NCBI GenBank assembly: GCA_965661165.1 | Contig: CBFICL010000006.1 | Coordinates: 1-41,584 of the forward strand | Length of the DNA: 41,584 nt | From: Hepatobacter sp965661165 | GTDB taxonomy: Bacteria; Pseudomonadota; Alphaproteobacteria; Holosporales; Hepatobacteraceae | Direction: 5' to 3' | In this document: piece after piece, positions 33,245-41,502 of the stretch | How the letters are laid out: each line of letters begins with the position of its first letter | Position numbering within the stretch: position 1 is the first letter of the stretch | The notes under the pieces: model-generated | What the model was told of the DNA's origin: nothing | Databases searched by the model: none | What the model saw: only the letters and a program-made list of their open reading frames with translations | Made by a program: the position numbers and the translations under genes

Positions 33245-35803
33245 ATGTCATCGGCACAAAAAGCATTAGCATCACATGAGGCGTCATTGACACCTGCCAT
33301 GGCGCAGTATGTGGCGCTCAAAAAAAAACATCAAGACAGCTTTCTTTTCTTTCAGATGGGCGATTTTTATGAGCTCTTTTTTGATGATGCTGTTCAGGTG
33401 TCGCGGCTCTTAGATCTCACCCTTACACGGCGCGGGAAGGTGGGTGATCACCCTATTCCTATGTGTGGTGTGCCCGTGCATGCGCGTGACATCTATATTG
33501 CGCGCTTGTTGAGCAAAGGCTATAAGGTAGCGCTTTGTGTGCAGAAAGAAACGCCTTCACAAAAAAGCACTGGCCCTTTGAAACGGGAGGTGACACAAGT
33601 GTTCACACCCGGCACATCGCTGGACGAACATTTTCTCAGCGAACCTGCCAACAATTTTTTGATGGTGGTCACGCCGCCTCAAGAAGGTGTGTGGGGCATA
33701 GCCCTGGCTGATGTTTCTACGGGTGATTTTTTTGTAGAATCTTGTCAAGATCAGGTGCTGGATGCTCAGCTGATGACGTGGAATCCTAAAGAAATGGTGG
33801 TGCCGTTTGAGTGCCTTGAAGATGCGCGTCTGAAGGATGTGCACAAACAATATAAAGGGCGCTTGTCGAGTGTTCCTTTGCGTCGTTTCAAGACCCACTA
33901 TCACACCTTAGAAAAAATGTATGGCCCTGCCTATGCGCATGTGTGGCGCGATTTTTCTGGGCCTGAAAAAATGGCGGGAGAAGGGGTGGCAGATTATCTC
34001 TTCCTTATGTTAGGTGTGACCCCTCTTTTAAAGGCACCTGTCTCTGTGAACAAGCAAAAATGGATGCGTATTGATGCCGCCACGCGCCGCAATCTTGAGC
34101 TGACAGAAAGCATTCATGGCGGCAAAAAGGGGACGTTATTGTCGGTGATTGATCATACATGCACAGATCCTGGTAAGCGGCTCTTGATCAAACGCTTGCA
34201 AGGGTTAAGCGTGTGTTTGGCAGATATTCAAAAGCGTCATGCAAGTGTGCGTTTTTTTGTGGAGCACCCCGATTTGCTGACCAAGGTGCGGGACTGTTTA
34301 AGACATTATGGAGATTTAGAAAGGCCGCTTTCCCGGTTTTCTCTGGGGCACAGATCACCCAAAGATATGGGCGCCATCCGTCAAGCTCTTGGCGCGGTTC
34401 ATGCGTTGAGCGCGCATTTAGATAAAGTGAAGGCATGGAAGGCGTGTGGAGAGCTGTCTTCTTTGTCTTTTGATCTTGATCCTCACCTTTACGACGTTTT
34501 GACGAACAGTTTGGCCTCAACGTTGCCGCGTCAATTTGAAGCCGGGCAGGTGATGGCTGAAGGTGTGGATGCTGAGCTTGATGCGTTGCGCTACAAGACA
34601 AACCATGCACATGAGCTGATGCAGACGCTTGAGACAACCTATCGTCAGGAAACAGGGATTGAAACGCTGAAAATCAGAAATAATAATCTGATTGGTTTTT
34701 ATATTGATGTGCCTTCGCGTCATCAGCACAAGGTGCCTTCTCATTTTGAGTTGAGGCAAGGCCTGGCCCAGAGCTCACGTTACGTGACGCCTGATTTGTT
34801 GGCGATGGTGAATCAGCTTGAGGGGGTGCAGGAAGAGGCGTCGCGCCGTGAGCTTTCGCTTTTTGAAGCGCTGGTGTCGCGTGTGTGTCAAGCGCGGATG
34901 CCCCTGTTGGCTTTGTCACACGCCGTGGCTGTGTTGGATGTCACCTGTGGTTTGGCCGATGTGGCGATGGCCTATACGTATGTCGAACCGCTTATGACGA
35001 CTGACCGCAGATTCGTGATTCAACAAGGTCGCCATCCTGTGGTGGAGCGTGGCCTTCTTTTGTCTGGCCAACCTTTTGAGGCGAATGATTGTCATCTGGA
35101 TCTTGAGGCAACCTTGCTGTTGATGACGGGGCCGAATATGTCTGGCAAAAGCACCTATCTTCGTCAAAACGCTCTCATGGTTGTGTTGGCTCATGTGGGT
35201 TCTTTTGTGCCCGCCAAGCATGCCGAGATTGGCATCGTGGATGCGTTGTTCAGCCGCGTGGGTGCCAGCGATGATCTCTTGCGTGGTCATTCAACGTTTA
35301 TGGTCGAGATGATGGAAACATCCCACATATTACATCACGCCACCCCCAACAGTTTTGTTATTCTTGATGAGGTGGGGCGGGGCACCAGCACCCATGACGG
35401 GTTGGCCATTGCCAGTGCCTGTGTGCATTATCTTGCCCAAACCCTTGTGTGTCGCACTTTTTTCGCCACGCACTATCGTGAGCTTGCCGATCTTGCCTCT
35501 TGTTTCAACAATCTTATCTGTGCAACGCTGAAGGTTGAGTCGTGGGAAGAGACGATTGTGTTTTTGCACCAAGTGGTGCCGGGTGTGTCTGAACGTTCCT
35601 ATGGTCTTGATGTCGCACGTTTGGCGGGTCTGCCTGACCCCGTGCTGGCCATGGCGCAAGAACGTTTAACAGCCCTTGAAACCCCGCAAGCTCAATGGGA
35701 CGCATTGGCCAACAAGCTGAGCCAGATAGACGTGGAGAACCTCACACCCAAACAAGCGCTCGATCTATTATTTTCGCTCAAAAAAGAGGCGGCACGTGGA
35801 TGA
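33245..35803 (+). CDS. mutS: DNA mismatch repair protein MutS
   Basis: MutS recognises mismatches and small loops and starts repair with MutL. The 852 residues include the mismatch-wedge motif FFQMGDFYELFFDDA, the connector and lever regions, the clamp, and the ATPase domain with Walker A GPNMSGKSTYLRQNA, Walker B FVILDEVGRGTSTHDGLAIA and the switch FFATHYRELADL. Length is the usual ~850-880. The frame is open back to a TTG at 33224, but the ATG at 33245 (MSSAQKAL) is preferred. No mutL occurs in the window. murJ follows after 104 bases. Confidence 0.97.
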   Translation: MSSAQKALASHEASLTPAMAQYVALKKKHQDSFLFFQMGDFYELFFDDAVQVSRLLDLTLTRRGKVGDHPIPMCGVPVHARDIYIARLLSKGYKVALCVQKETPSQKSTGPLKREVTQVFTPGTSLDEHFLSEPANNFLMVVTPPQEGVWGIALADVSTGDFFVESCQDQVLDAQLMTWNPKEMVVPFECLEDARLKDVHKQYKGRLSSVPLRRFKTHYHTLEKMYGPAYAHVWRDFSGPEKMAGEGVADYLFLMLGVTPLLKAPVSVNKQKWMRIDAATRRNLELTESIHGGKKGTLLSVIDHTCTDPGKRLLIKRLQGLSVCLADIQKRHASVRFFVEHPDLLTKVRDCLRHYGDLERPLSRFSLGHRSPKDMGAIRQALGAVHALSAHLDKVKAWKACGELSSLSFDLDPHLYDVLTNSLASTLPRQFEAGQVMAEGVDAELDALRYKTNHAHELMQTLETTYRQETGIETLKIRNNNLIGFYIDVPSRHQHKVPSHFELRQGLAQSSRYVTPDLLAMVNQLEGVQEEASRRELSLFEALVSRVCQARMPLLALSHAVAVLDVTCGLADVAMAYTYVEPLMTTDRRFVIQQGRHPVVERGLLLSGQPFEANDCHLDLEATLLLMTGPNMSGKSTYLRQNALMVVLAHVGSFVPAKHAEIGIVDALFSRVGASDDLLRGHSTFMVEMMETSHILHHATPNSFVILDEVGRGTSTHDGLAIASACVHYLAQTLVCRTFFATHYRELADLASCFNNLICATLKVESWEETIVFLHQVVPGVSERSYGLDVARLAGLPDPVLAMAQERLTALETPQAQWDALANKLSQIDVENLTPKQALDLLFSLKKEAARG

Positions 35804-35907
35804 TCCGACCTTTCCCTTGCCTTTGCGCTTCTGGATCATTCTGGCTGGTGTTTGAGAGATTTTCTCGATATAGTCGGGGGAATCAGCGTTTTCCCTTTTG
35901 AGGGCTT

Positions 35908-37482
35908 ATGTCTTTTTTTAAAAATGTCTCCAAAATCAGTTTATGGACAATTGCCAGCCGCGTGGGCGGTTTTGTACGTGAGATGATGGTGGCCTATTTC
36001 TTGGGTGTAGGCATTGTGGTAGACGCCTTGGTGCTGGCCCTCAAGTTTCCGGCGTTTGTGCGGCGCTTGTGTGCTGAAGGCACTATGAACACATGTTTTG
36101 TGCCCATTTTTTCTGAAATATTGCATAAAAAAGGGGAGAAGCCGGCCAAGGTGTTTGCGGCGTCCATCTTTTTCATTTTCTTTTTTGCGTTGTTGGTGGT
36201 GACGGGATTATTTCTTCTTTTTTCTGCCGACATCATCCCCTTTATGTTTCCAGGCCTTCTTAAAACGCCCGATCGTTTGGGGCATGCCATCTATTATGCG
36301 CGCATCATTTTCCCCTTTGTGGTGTGGATTTCCATGACGGCCATTTATGGAGCGGTGTTGAATGCGAAAGAATATTTCTCTGCGTTTGCGGCCTCTCCTT
36401 TTTTGGGCAACATTTCTATTATTGCGTTTGTGTTTTTGGGCATTGCCTTCGGCGCGGATACGGCCAATGGTGTCGAGATTGGTGAACTCTTTGCATGGGC
36501 GATCCTTTTTTCTGGGTTTGTCCAGTTTATGGTGGTGTTTTTGGATGCATGGCGGCGTGACCTTCTTTTGCCTCTGCCCACTTTGGTGTGGACGCCCGAG
36601 CTGCGATCCTTTTTTCGTCGGTTGTTTCCTGCGGCCATGGGGGCTGGGGTGGCGCAGATCAACCTGTTCATTGGGTTGCTTATTGCATCGCTTTTGCCTA
36701 CGGGGAACATCAGCTATCTCAACTATGCTGACCGTCTCGTGCAATTGCCGCTCAGTGTCATTGGCACGGCCATGGGCGTTGTGCTGTTGCCTTTGCTGGT
36801 GAAAGAGCTCCATAAAAATAATGTTGCGCGCGCCAACAGCCAGCAAGAGCGGGCCTTGGGTGTGTCTTCCTTTATTTCATTTTTGATGGCGTGTGTGCTG
36901 ATTCTTTTTGCCTATGGCTTTGTGAAGGTTGCGTTTGAGCATGGACGATTTACTGCCCATGATGCATGGCAAACAGCCCGTGCCCTGTCGGCCTATGCTT
37001 TGGGGTTGCCGGCCTATATTATGATCAAAATCTTGTCGGCGCGCTTTTTTGCCCGTGGTCAGGTGGTGTTTCCGTTAATTGCCGGTGTGGTAGGCATTGC
37101 GGTGGATATTGTGCTGAGCTTGGCCCTGATTGGCACCTTGGGTCATGTGGGCATCGCCTTGGCCACCAGTGCTTCGGCCTGGGTGAACGTGACCTTGTTG
37201 ATGGGCCTTTTGAGATGGCGGCAAGAGTGGTCGCCTACAAAAAGCTTGTGGCTGGCGTTGGCCAAAATTGTGGGTCTTTCCGTGGGGTCTGTGTGTGTGG
37301 CATGGCCGTTTGTGGAGGGTCTTTTTGTGGCATCATTAACAAAGGCACAAACCTTTCTTCACTTGATGCTGGGGGGTGTTGGTTTCTGTGCTCTTTTTGG
37401 CGGGGGTGCGTGCATCCTTTTTTGGCCCATTGTGCGCGGGGCCCTTGACCTATGTGATGGGCATCTTTCGAAAAAAGCATAA
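35908..37482 (+). CDS. murJ: Lipid II flippase MurJ
   Basis: This polytopic inner-membrane protein of the MOP superfamily flips lipid II for peptidoglycan synthesis. The 524 residues have about fourteen membrane helices and the N-terminal signature SRVGGFVREMMVAYFLGVGIVVDALVLALKFPAFVRRLCAEGTMNTCFVPIF, with the conserved charged residues of the central cavity. Further family segments are SYLNYADRLVQLPLSVIGTAMGVVLLPLL and FKVAFEHGRFTAHD-like FVKVAFEHGRFT. It starts at the ATG at 35908 behind AGGG. A mutS-murJ neighbourhood is common in alphaproteobacteria. The VTT gene follows after six bases. Confidence 0.95.
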   Translation: MSFFKNVSKISLWTIASRVGGFVREMMVAYFLGVGIVVDALVLALKFPAFVRRLCAEGTMNTCFVPIFSEILHKKGEKPAKVFAASIFFIFFFALLVVTGLFLLFSADIIPFMFPGLLKTPDRLGHAIYYARIIFPFVVWISMTAIYGAVLNAKEYFSAFAASPFLGNISIIAFVFLGIAFGADTANGVEIGELFAWAILFSGFVQFMVVFLDAWRRDLLLPLPTLVWTPELRSFFRRLFPAAMGAGVAQINLFIGLLIASLLPTGNISYLNYADRLVQLPLSVIGTAMGVVLLPLLVKELHKNNVARANSQQERALGVSSFISFLMACVLILFAYGFVKVAFEHGRFTAHDAWQTARALSAYALGLPAYIMIKILSARFFARGQVVFPLIAGVVGIAVDIVLSLALIGTLGHVGIALATSASAWVNVTLLMGLLRWRQEWSPTKSLWLALAKIVGLSVGSVCVAWPFVEGLFVASLTKAQTFLHLMLGGVGFCALFGGGACILFWPIVRGALDLCDGHLSKKA

Positions 37483-37488
37483 GGCACC

Positions 37489-38094
37489 ATGAAGCGTTTT
37501 CTCCAGTCTTTGAACGACAAAGTTCTTTATTATGCCGAACACCCTTATATGTTGAGTGTTTTCGGTTTCCTTGGCTTTCTTTCGGGCTCTTTTTTGCCGT
37601 TGCCTGTGGATCCCGTGTTTGTGGCCATTGCCCTGCGTCGTCCAGATCGTATTTGGCTGCTCACCATCGTAGGCGCGCTCAGCGTCACCTTGGGCGGGCT
37701 CTTGATGTATGGCATTGGCTATAGCCTTTATTGCACCTTAGGTTTGTGGTTGATTAATACCTATCATTGGCATGCTCAGTTTGATTTTTTGAAAGAAAAT
37801 CTGGCACTTTATGGATCGTGGATCATTATTATCAAAGCGTTCACGCCCATTCCCTATAAATTACTGGCCCTCGTGGCTGGCATTGGTCATCTCAATCTTT
37901 TTGTGTTTTTGGTGGCTTCGTTTGCCGGTCGTTTTGTACGTTTTGCGATGGAAGGGGTGGTGCTCAGCTTTTTTGGCCCTCGCCTTCGTCTTTTTCTTGA
38001 ACGCTACTTGTCCTTAGGATTGGGCCTGATTCTGTTGGCGTTCCTTGTCTTAACGTTTTTAATGTTTTTTTTCTTTAAAATAACACCTAGGTGA
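37489..38094 (+). CDS. VTT/SNARE-associated (DedA/YqaA-like) membrane protein
   Basis: This is a 201-residue integral membrane protein of the VTT superfamily, which includes DedA and YqaA. Helices lie near residues 20-45, 55-80, 105-125, 125-150 and 175-198. The recognisable core is FLSGSFLPLPVDPVFVAIAL followed by a glycine-rich helix LGGLLMYGIGY, and FTPIPYKLLALVAGIGHLNLFVFLVASFAGRFVRF, where the F-T-P-I-P and G-R-x-x-R motifs are the family hallmark. Some relatives flip polyprenyl phosphate or phospholipid, which would suit a gene next to murJ, but that role is inference here. It starts at the ATG at 37489. Confidence 0.85.
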   Translation: MKRFLQSLNDKVLYYAEHPYMLSVFGFLGFLSGSFLPLPVDPVFVAIALRRPDRIWLLTIVGALSVTLGGLLMYGIGYSLYCTLGLWLINTYHWHAQFDFLKENLALYGSWIIIIKAFTPIPYKLLALVAGIGHLNLFVFLVASFAGRFVRFAMEGVVLSFFGPRLRLFLERYLSLGLGLILLAFLVLTFLMFFFFKITPR

Positions 38095-38104
38095 GGGTGA
38101 TGTT

Positions 38105-38617
38105 ATGCGTTATGCCAACTCTATACGCGTGTGGTGGCAATGGCTGGTCGGTAACAACCAACAGCTTCTTTTCATCGTAGGCCAGGTGGCTGGGTTGGGC
38201 GTTATCGCCGCTCTGGTATGGCAATGGCTGGGCGCCGTTCCTTGTGCATTTTGTGAATTAGAGAGAACATTGCTTGCCCTGGTAACGATCACAGCCTTGC
38301 TGGGACATTCGGTTAAAAAGTATAGCCATGATTTCTTAGCCGTGGTGGGTTTTATGTGGTTGACCCTGTGCGTTGTGTTTGTGCGCCACATTGGGATTCA
38401 ATATCGTCTCTTCTCCCTTCCCAAGGCATGTCAGGGGACGTTTCCTTCCCACAATGTATTGGAGATGGAGCGTTTTTTAAGCCAAAAACCTCAAGCCTCA
38501 TGCGATCAAATGGATTTTCTCTTTCTTGGGCTGCCGCCCACGGTGTATCTCTTGGCCCTGTGTGTGGTGATGGTTGGCCTGTGCTGTTGGGGATTTTTGC
38601 GACATGACAAAGCATAG
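38105..38617 (+). CDS. dsbB: Disulfide bond formation protein DsbB
   Basis: This four-helix membrane protein reoxidises periplasmic DsbA and passes electrons to ubiquinone. The 170-residue protein has the first redox pair in VPCAFCELERTLL (C47, C50) and the second pair at C109 (SLPKACQG) and C133 (ASCDQMDF), which is the full DsbB set. Hydrophobic helices lie near 20-42, 54-70, 76-95 and 140-165. Start is the ATG at 38105, ten bases after the VTT gene. Its end overlaps coq7 by 14 bases, joining a quinone-using enzyme to a quinone-making one. DsbA is not in the window. Confidence 0.93.
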   Translation: MRYANSIRVWWQWLVGNNQQLLFIVGQVAGLGVIAALVWQWLGAVPCAFCELERTLLALVTITALLGHSVKKYSHDFLAVVGFMWLTLCVVFVRHIGIQYRLFSLPKACQGTFPSHNVLEMERFLSQKPQASCDQMDFLFLGLPPTVYLLALCVVMVGLCCWGFLRHDKA

Positions 38618-39164
38618 GGCGGTGGGCTCTCCTTTGCTGCCCACGCATCCTTTTCCGTGCCCCATAGAAGATGATTTACCCAGCATGATCCGCGTTAATC
38701 TTGCCGGCGAGCAAAGCGCTGTCACCATTTATGAGGGGCAAATGCGTGCCCTAGGAGACGATGAGGTCGTCTCGATGGTAGAAGAAATGAAAGCCCATGA
38801 ACAAGAACATGAAGCTCTTTTTTTAGATCTTGTGCGTCAGCATCACGTGCGTCCCTCTTTGTTTGGTGTGTTGTGGCGATGGGCAGGATGTGGGCTTGGA
38901 TGGGTTGCGGGGAAGCTGGGTCCTTCGTATGCCATGGCGCAAACAGAGGCGGTGGAAACCGTGATTGAGCAGCATTATCAAGAACAAATCGATCATGTGC
39001 CACCAGGAGACTTTCGCGCCACCCTGAGGCAATGCCAGGAAGATGAGCAACACCACAAAGCGCTGGGCGCGCAATCGCGGGATCATTCCTTAACGCTGGA
39101 TGGGTGGATGTTGTTGACGCGCTTAGGCACAAGGCTTGCCGTGCGTATTGCAAAGCGTATTTAA
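38604..39164 (+). CDS. coq7: COQ7-type 2-polyprenyl-3-methyl-6-methoxy-benzoquinol hydroxylase
   Basis: This di-iron monooxygenase adds the last ring hydroxyl in ubiquinone synthesis, doing the job that UbiF does in E. coli. The 186-residue ferritin-like protein has all ligands in place: E36 in AGEQSAV, E66-x2-H69 in HEQEHEAL, E118 in TEAVETVIEQHY, and E148-x2-H151 in CQEDEQHHKALG. A membrane-association helix lies between (about 84-108). The frame is open to a TTG at 38574, but the ATG at 38604 with a GGGGAT upstream fits the family N-terminus. It overlaps the end of dsbB and is convergent with the flavin hydroxylase gene 12 bases away. Confidence 0.94.
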   Translation: MTKHRAVGSPLLPTHPFPCPIEDDLPSMIRVNLAGEQSAVTIYEGQMRALGDDEVVSMVEEMKAHEQEHEALFLDLVRQHHVRPSLFGVLWRWAGCGLGWVAGKLGPSYAMAQTEAVETVIEQHYQEQIDHVPPGDFRATLRQCQEDEQHHKALGAQSRDHSLTLDGWMLLTRLGTRLAVRIAKRI

Positions 39165-39176
39165 GCGTGCCCTGTT

Positions 39177-40382
39177 TTAGGAAGGCGCGTGGTCAGCCTC
39201 AGCATGACTGAGGTCATCGATTGTGGGGTCAATGCCCAGCCCCATGGCATGACGGGTGATGGCCTCTTTAAGGGGCGCGCACATGTCCACAAAGGTAGTG
39301 CCAAACGCCCACAAAGGGGAGGTCCATGTTTGTTGAAGGCCCAGCACAAGACCGTGGGTGGCCCCTGCCATCGAACGATAATCTGCGCGGCGCCGCTGGA
39401 GATAATCCTGAAGGCCCATGCCTAAGTCTAGGCCAAGCTGATAGCGTTTTTTGAGATGATCCGCCAAAATAAAAGCATCCCGTATCCCTAAATTAAGACC
39501 TTGCCCGGCCACCGGATGAATGCTGTGCGCTGCATCCCCCACCAGAAGCTGCCGCCCCTGTGCGTGATGGAGCGGTATGATCAAATCCAAGGGATAGGCC
39601 GCCACGGGAGAGGCCAACGTCATATCCCCAAGGCCCCAACCAAAATGGTGCAGCAAAGCATGTAAAAGGGTGATAGGCGAGGCCGCAAGCGCATCTGCCA
39701 GAGGCGACTCAAGGCTCCAGATCACAGCAGATGATTGGTTGTGAAGGGGTAAAAAGGCCAAGGGTCCCTTAGATGTGAAGTGCTCAAAGGCGCGTCCCTT
39801 ATGGTCTTGTGTGTGATGCACCGTAAAAACGAGCGCTTTTTGATCATAGGCCCATGAAAATGTATGTGGGCTGATGTGCTGGCGCATGGGTGAATGTTTA
39901 CCTTCAGCCCCAACCCATAAGGGGGTGCGTAGCGTTTCCTCTGTATTGAGCTGAAGCTCCAGATAAGATGGGTGTTCGGTATGATCCACAACACTGCAGG
40001 GACAGAGCCAATCAATGTGTGGATGCTGGGTGATGGCATCGAACAACGTTGTTTTAAGGGCATGTTCGTTTACAAGAAAACCCAAGGCACTTACTCCCAT
40101 ATCTCGGGCGCGGTAAATCAAGCCTTTGCGTGTGCCTTGTTTTGAGACAATAATTTCTTTGATGTCTGTTTTGGCGTCTGCCACACCTTGCCACACCTTG
40201 ACCGCTTCAAGGGCTTGGCCATGGGCATAAGAAATAGCAAAAGATCGACCGTTTTTAAGATTTTTTTGAGGCTTCTTATTTTCAATAATGCCAACGCGAA
40301 CGTTTTCATGAGCCATAAGATATGCCAAAAGACACCCGACAGGACCACCACCTGAAATGATAAGGTCGTAACATGTCACCAT
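39177..40382 (-). CDS. UbiH-family FAD-dependent ubiquinone biosynthesis hydroxylase
   Basis: This flavoprotein monooxygenase acts on a ring position of a ubiquinone precursor. The 401 residues include the FAD fingerprint DLIISGGGPVGCLLAYLMA (residues ~6-24), GFLVNEHALKTTLFDAI and the second flavin motif LLVGDAAHSIHPVAGQGLNLGIRDA. UbiH, UbiI and UbiL differ only subtly in sequence; since coq7 covers the C6 step, this enzyme likely acts at C1 or C5, but I cannot decide which. The ATG at 40382 is one base from the ATG of the divergent long reading frame of ispB. It ends 12 bases from the convergent coq7 stop. Confidence 0.88.
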   Translation of the reverse strand: MVTCYDLIISGGGPVGCLLAYLMAHENVRVGIIENKKPQKNLKNGRSFAISYAHGQALEAVKVWQGVADAKTDIKEIIVSKQGTRKGLIYRARDMGVSALGFLVNEHALKTTLFDAITQHPHIDWLCPCSVVDHTEHPSYLELQLNTEETLRTPLWVGAEGKHSPMRQHISPHTFSWAYDQKALVFTVHHTQDHKGRAFEHFTSKGPLAFLPLHNQSSAVIWSLESPLADALAASPITLLHALLHHFGWGLGDMTLASPVAAYPLDLIIPLHHAQGRQLLVGDAAHSIHPVAGQGLNLGIRDAFILADHLKKRYQLGLDLGMGLQDYLQRRRADYRSMAGATHGLVLGLQQTWTSPLWAFGTTFVDMCAPLKEAITRHAMGLGIDPTIDDLSHAEADHAPS

Positions 40383-40399
40383 AATGTGGGTTCCCCGTG

Positions 40400-40428
40400 T
40401 TGACTTGGTTTCTACCTTAAAACAAAAT
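40400..40428 (+). promoter_or_regulatory. Candidate promoter for the polyprenyl diphosphate synthase
   Basis: TTGACT (40400-40405) is followed by 17 bases and CAAAAT (40423-40428). It lies inside the longest possible reading frame of the downstream gene, which argues that the true start is further down, at the GTG at 40459. The leader would be about 24 bases. Confidence 0.4.
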
Positions 40429-40458
40429 CATTATGAAAATTTCTTTAGAAAGACAAGT

Positions 40459-41502
40459 GTGTTCTCCCTGCCCTCTGACAAGCCCTCACTCACAGATTTG
40501 CTCGCCAACATTCGCCAAGAGCTTGAGGATCTAGACCGCCTCCTCACAGACTATCTTGATGATGCCTTGCCGATGTTTAGAGATGTCAGTCTTCACCTGA
40601 TGGGTGGGGGGGGTAAGCGTTTGCGTCCCTCCCTTTTATTTGTGTGCGCAAAACTTTTTGGTGAAGTGTCACAAGATCACATAAAAGGGGCCATGTGTAT
40701 CGAATTGATTCATAACGCCACTTTGCTTCACGATGATGTGTTAGACCGCAGTTCTGTAAGGCGCGGTCGGCCTACAGCGCACCACCTGTGGACAGAAAGT
40801 CACAGCATCTTGACGGGCGATTTTTTGCTGTGTAAGGCTCTTGAGCTGCTCACAGATATTGAGAATTGGGATGCTGTGCGTTTGGTGCACAAAGCGGCCA
40901 CCTATGTGATTCAAGGTCAAGCTTTGGAAATGATGCCACCCCCGGGCAGCATTGGTGAACAAGAAGCGCATTATGAAAAGGTGATCACGCTTAAAACAGC
41001 GCCTCTCTTTGAAGCCTCAGCAGGATTAGCCGGTATTTTAGGCGACCCTGTTTTGATCAATCAAAAAACAGCGCTTCAGACTTTTGGTCACCACTTGGGC
41101 ATTGCGTTTCAACTGATTGATGACATTTTGGATTATCGGGGACAAGAACATGTGATTGGGAAAAAGCCCGGGCAAGATTTTCGCGAAAAAAAGGTGACCT
41201 TGCCTGTGATTGTGGCCTTTCAACAAGGTACTGCTGATGAGCAAGCCTTTTGGACGCGTGTCTTTTTAGAGAGTGCATCATCTGATCCATCGTCTTTGGC
41301 GCAGGAAGGGGAAGACGATGATTTTCAGCACGCCCTGAGGTTGATGGAAAAGCATGATGCCTTCAAACAGGTTCTTCATAAGGCCAAATCCTGTGCCGTT
41401 CAGGCCAAAGAAGCGTTGTCTTTTTGCGATCAAAGCGTGCAAGACGCGTTAGGTCACATGTTTGACGTTATTCAAGAACCTCTTTTGAACGGGGCTCAGT
41501 AA
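40459..41502 (+). CDS. ispB: All-trans polyprenyl (octaprenyl-type) diphosphate synthase
   Basis: This trans-prenyltransferase builds the ubiquinone side chain from farnesyl diphosphate and isopentenyl diphosphate. The 347-residue form has GGGGKRLRPSLLF, the first aspartate-rich motif LLHDDVLDRSSVRRGRP and the second QLIDDILDYRGQ, plus GKKPGQDFREKKVTLPV. Chain length (C8 to C10) cannot be read reliably. The frame is open to an ATG at 40384, giving 372 residues, but that ATG is one base from the ubiH ATG and would sit upstream of the best promoter. The GTG at 40459, with AGAAAGA ahead, gives a normal family length. Its last 35 bases overlap the convergent glutaredoxin gene. Confidence 0.92.
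   Translation: MFSLPSDKPSLTDLLANIRQELEDLDRLLTDYLDDALPMFRDVSLHLMGGGGKRLRPSLLFVCAKLFGEVSQDHIKGAMCIELIHNATLLHDDVLDRSSVRRGRPTAHHLWTESHSILTGDFLLCKALELLTDIENWDAVRLVHKAATYVIQGQALEMMPPPGSIGEQEAHYEKVITLKTAPLFEASAGLAGILGDPVLINQKTALQTFGHHLGIAFQLIDDILDYRGQEHVIGKKPGQDFREKKVTLPVIVAFQQGTADEQAFWTRVFLESASSDPSSLAQEGEDDDFQHALRLMEKHDAFKQVLHKAKSCAVQAKEALSFCDQSVQDALGHMFDVIQEPLLNGAQ

Noticed and set aside
35852..35880. TATAGT -10 box and GAGA/TCTC palindrome ahead of murJ
   Set aside because: No acceptable -35 element lies at 16-18 bases; murJ may simply be read from the mutS transcript.
40181..40200. Perfect tandem 10-base repeat (CCACACCTTG twice)
   Set aside because: It lies inside the ubiH-family gene, encodes an ordinary stretch of protein and occurs only twice; it is likely chance.
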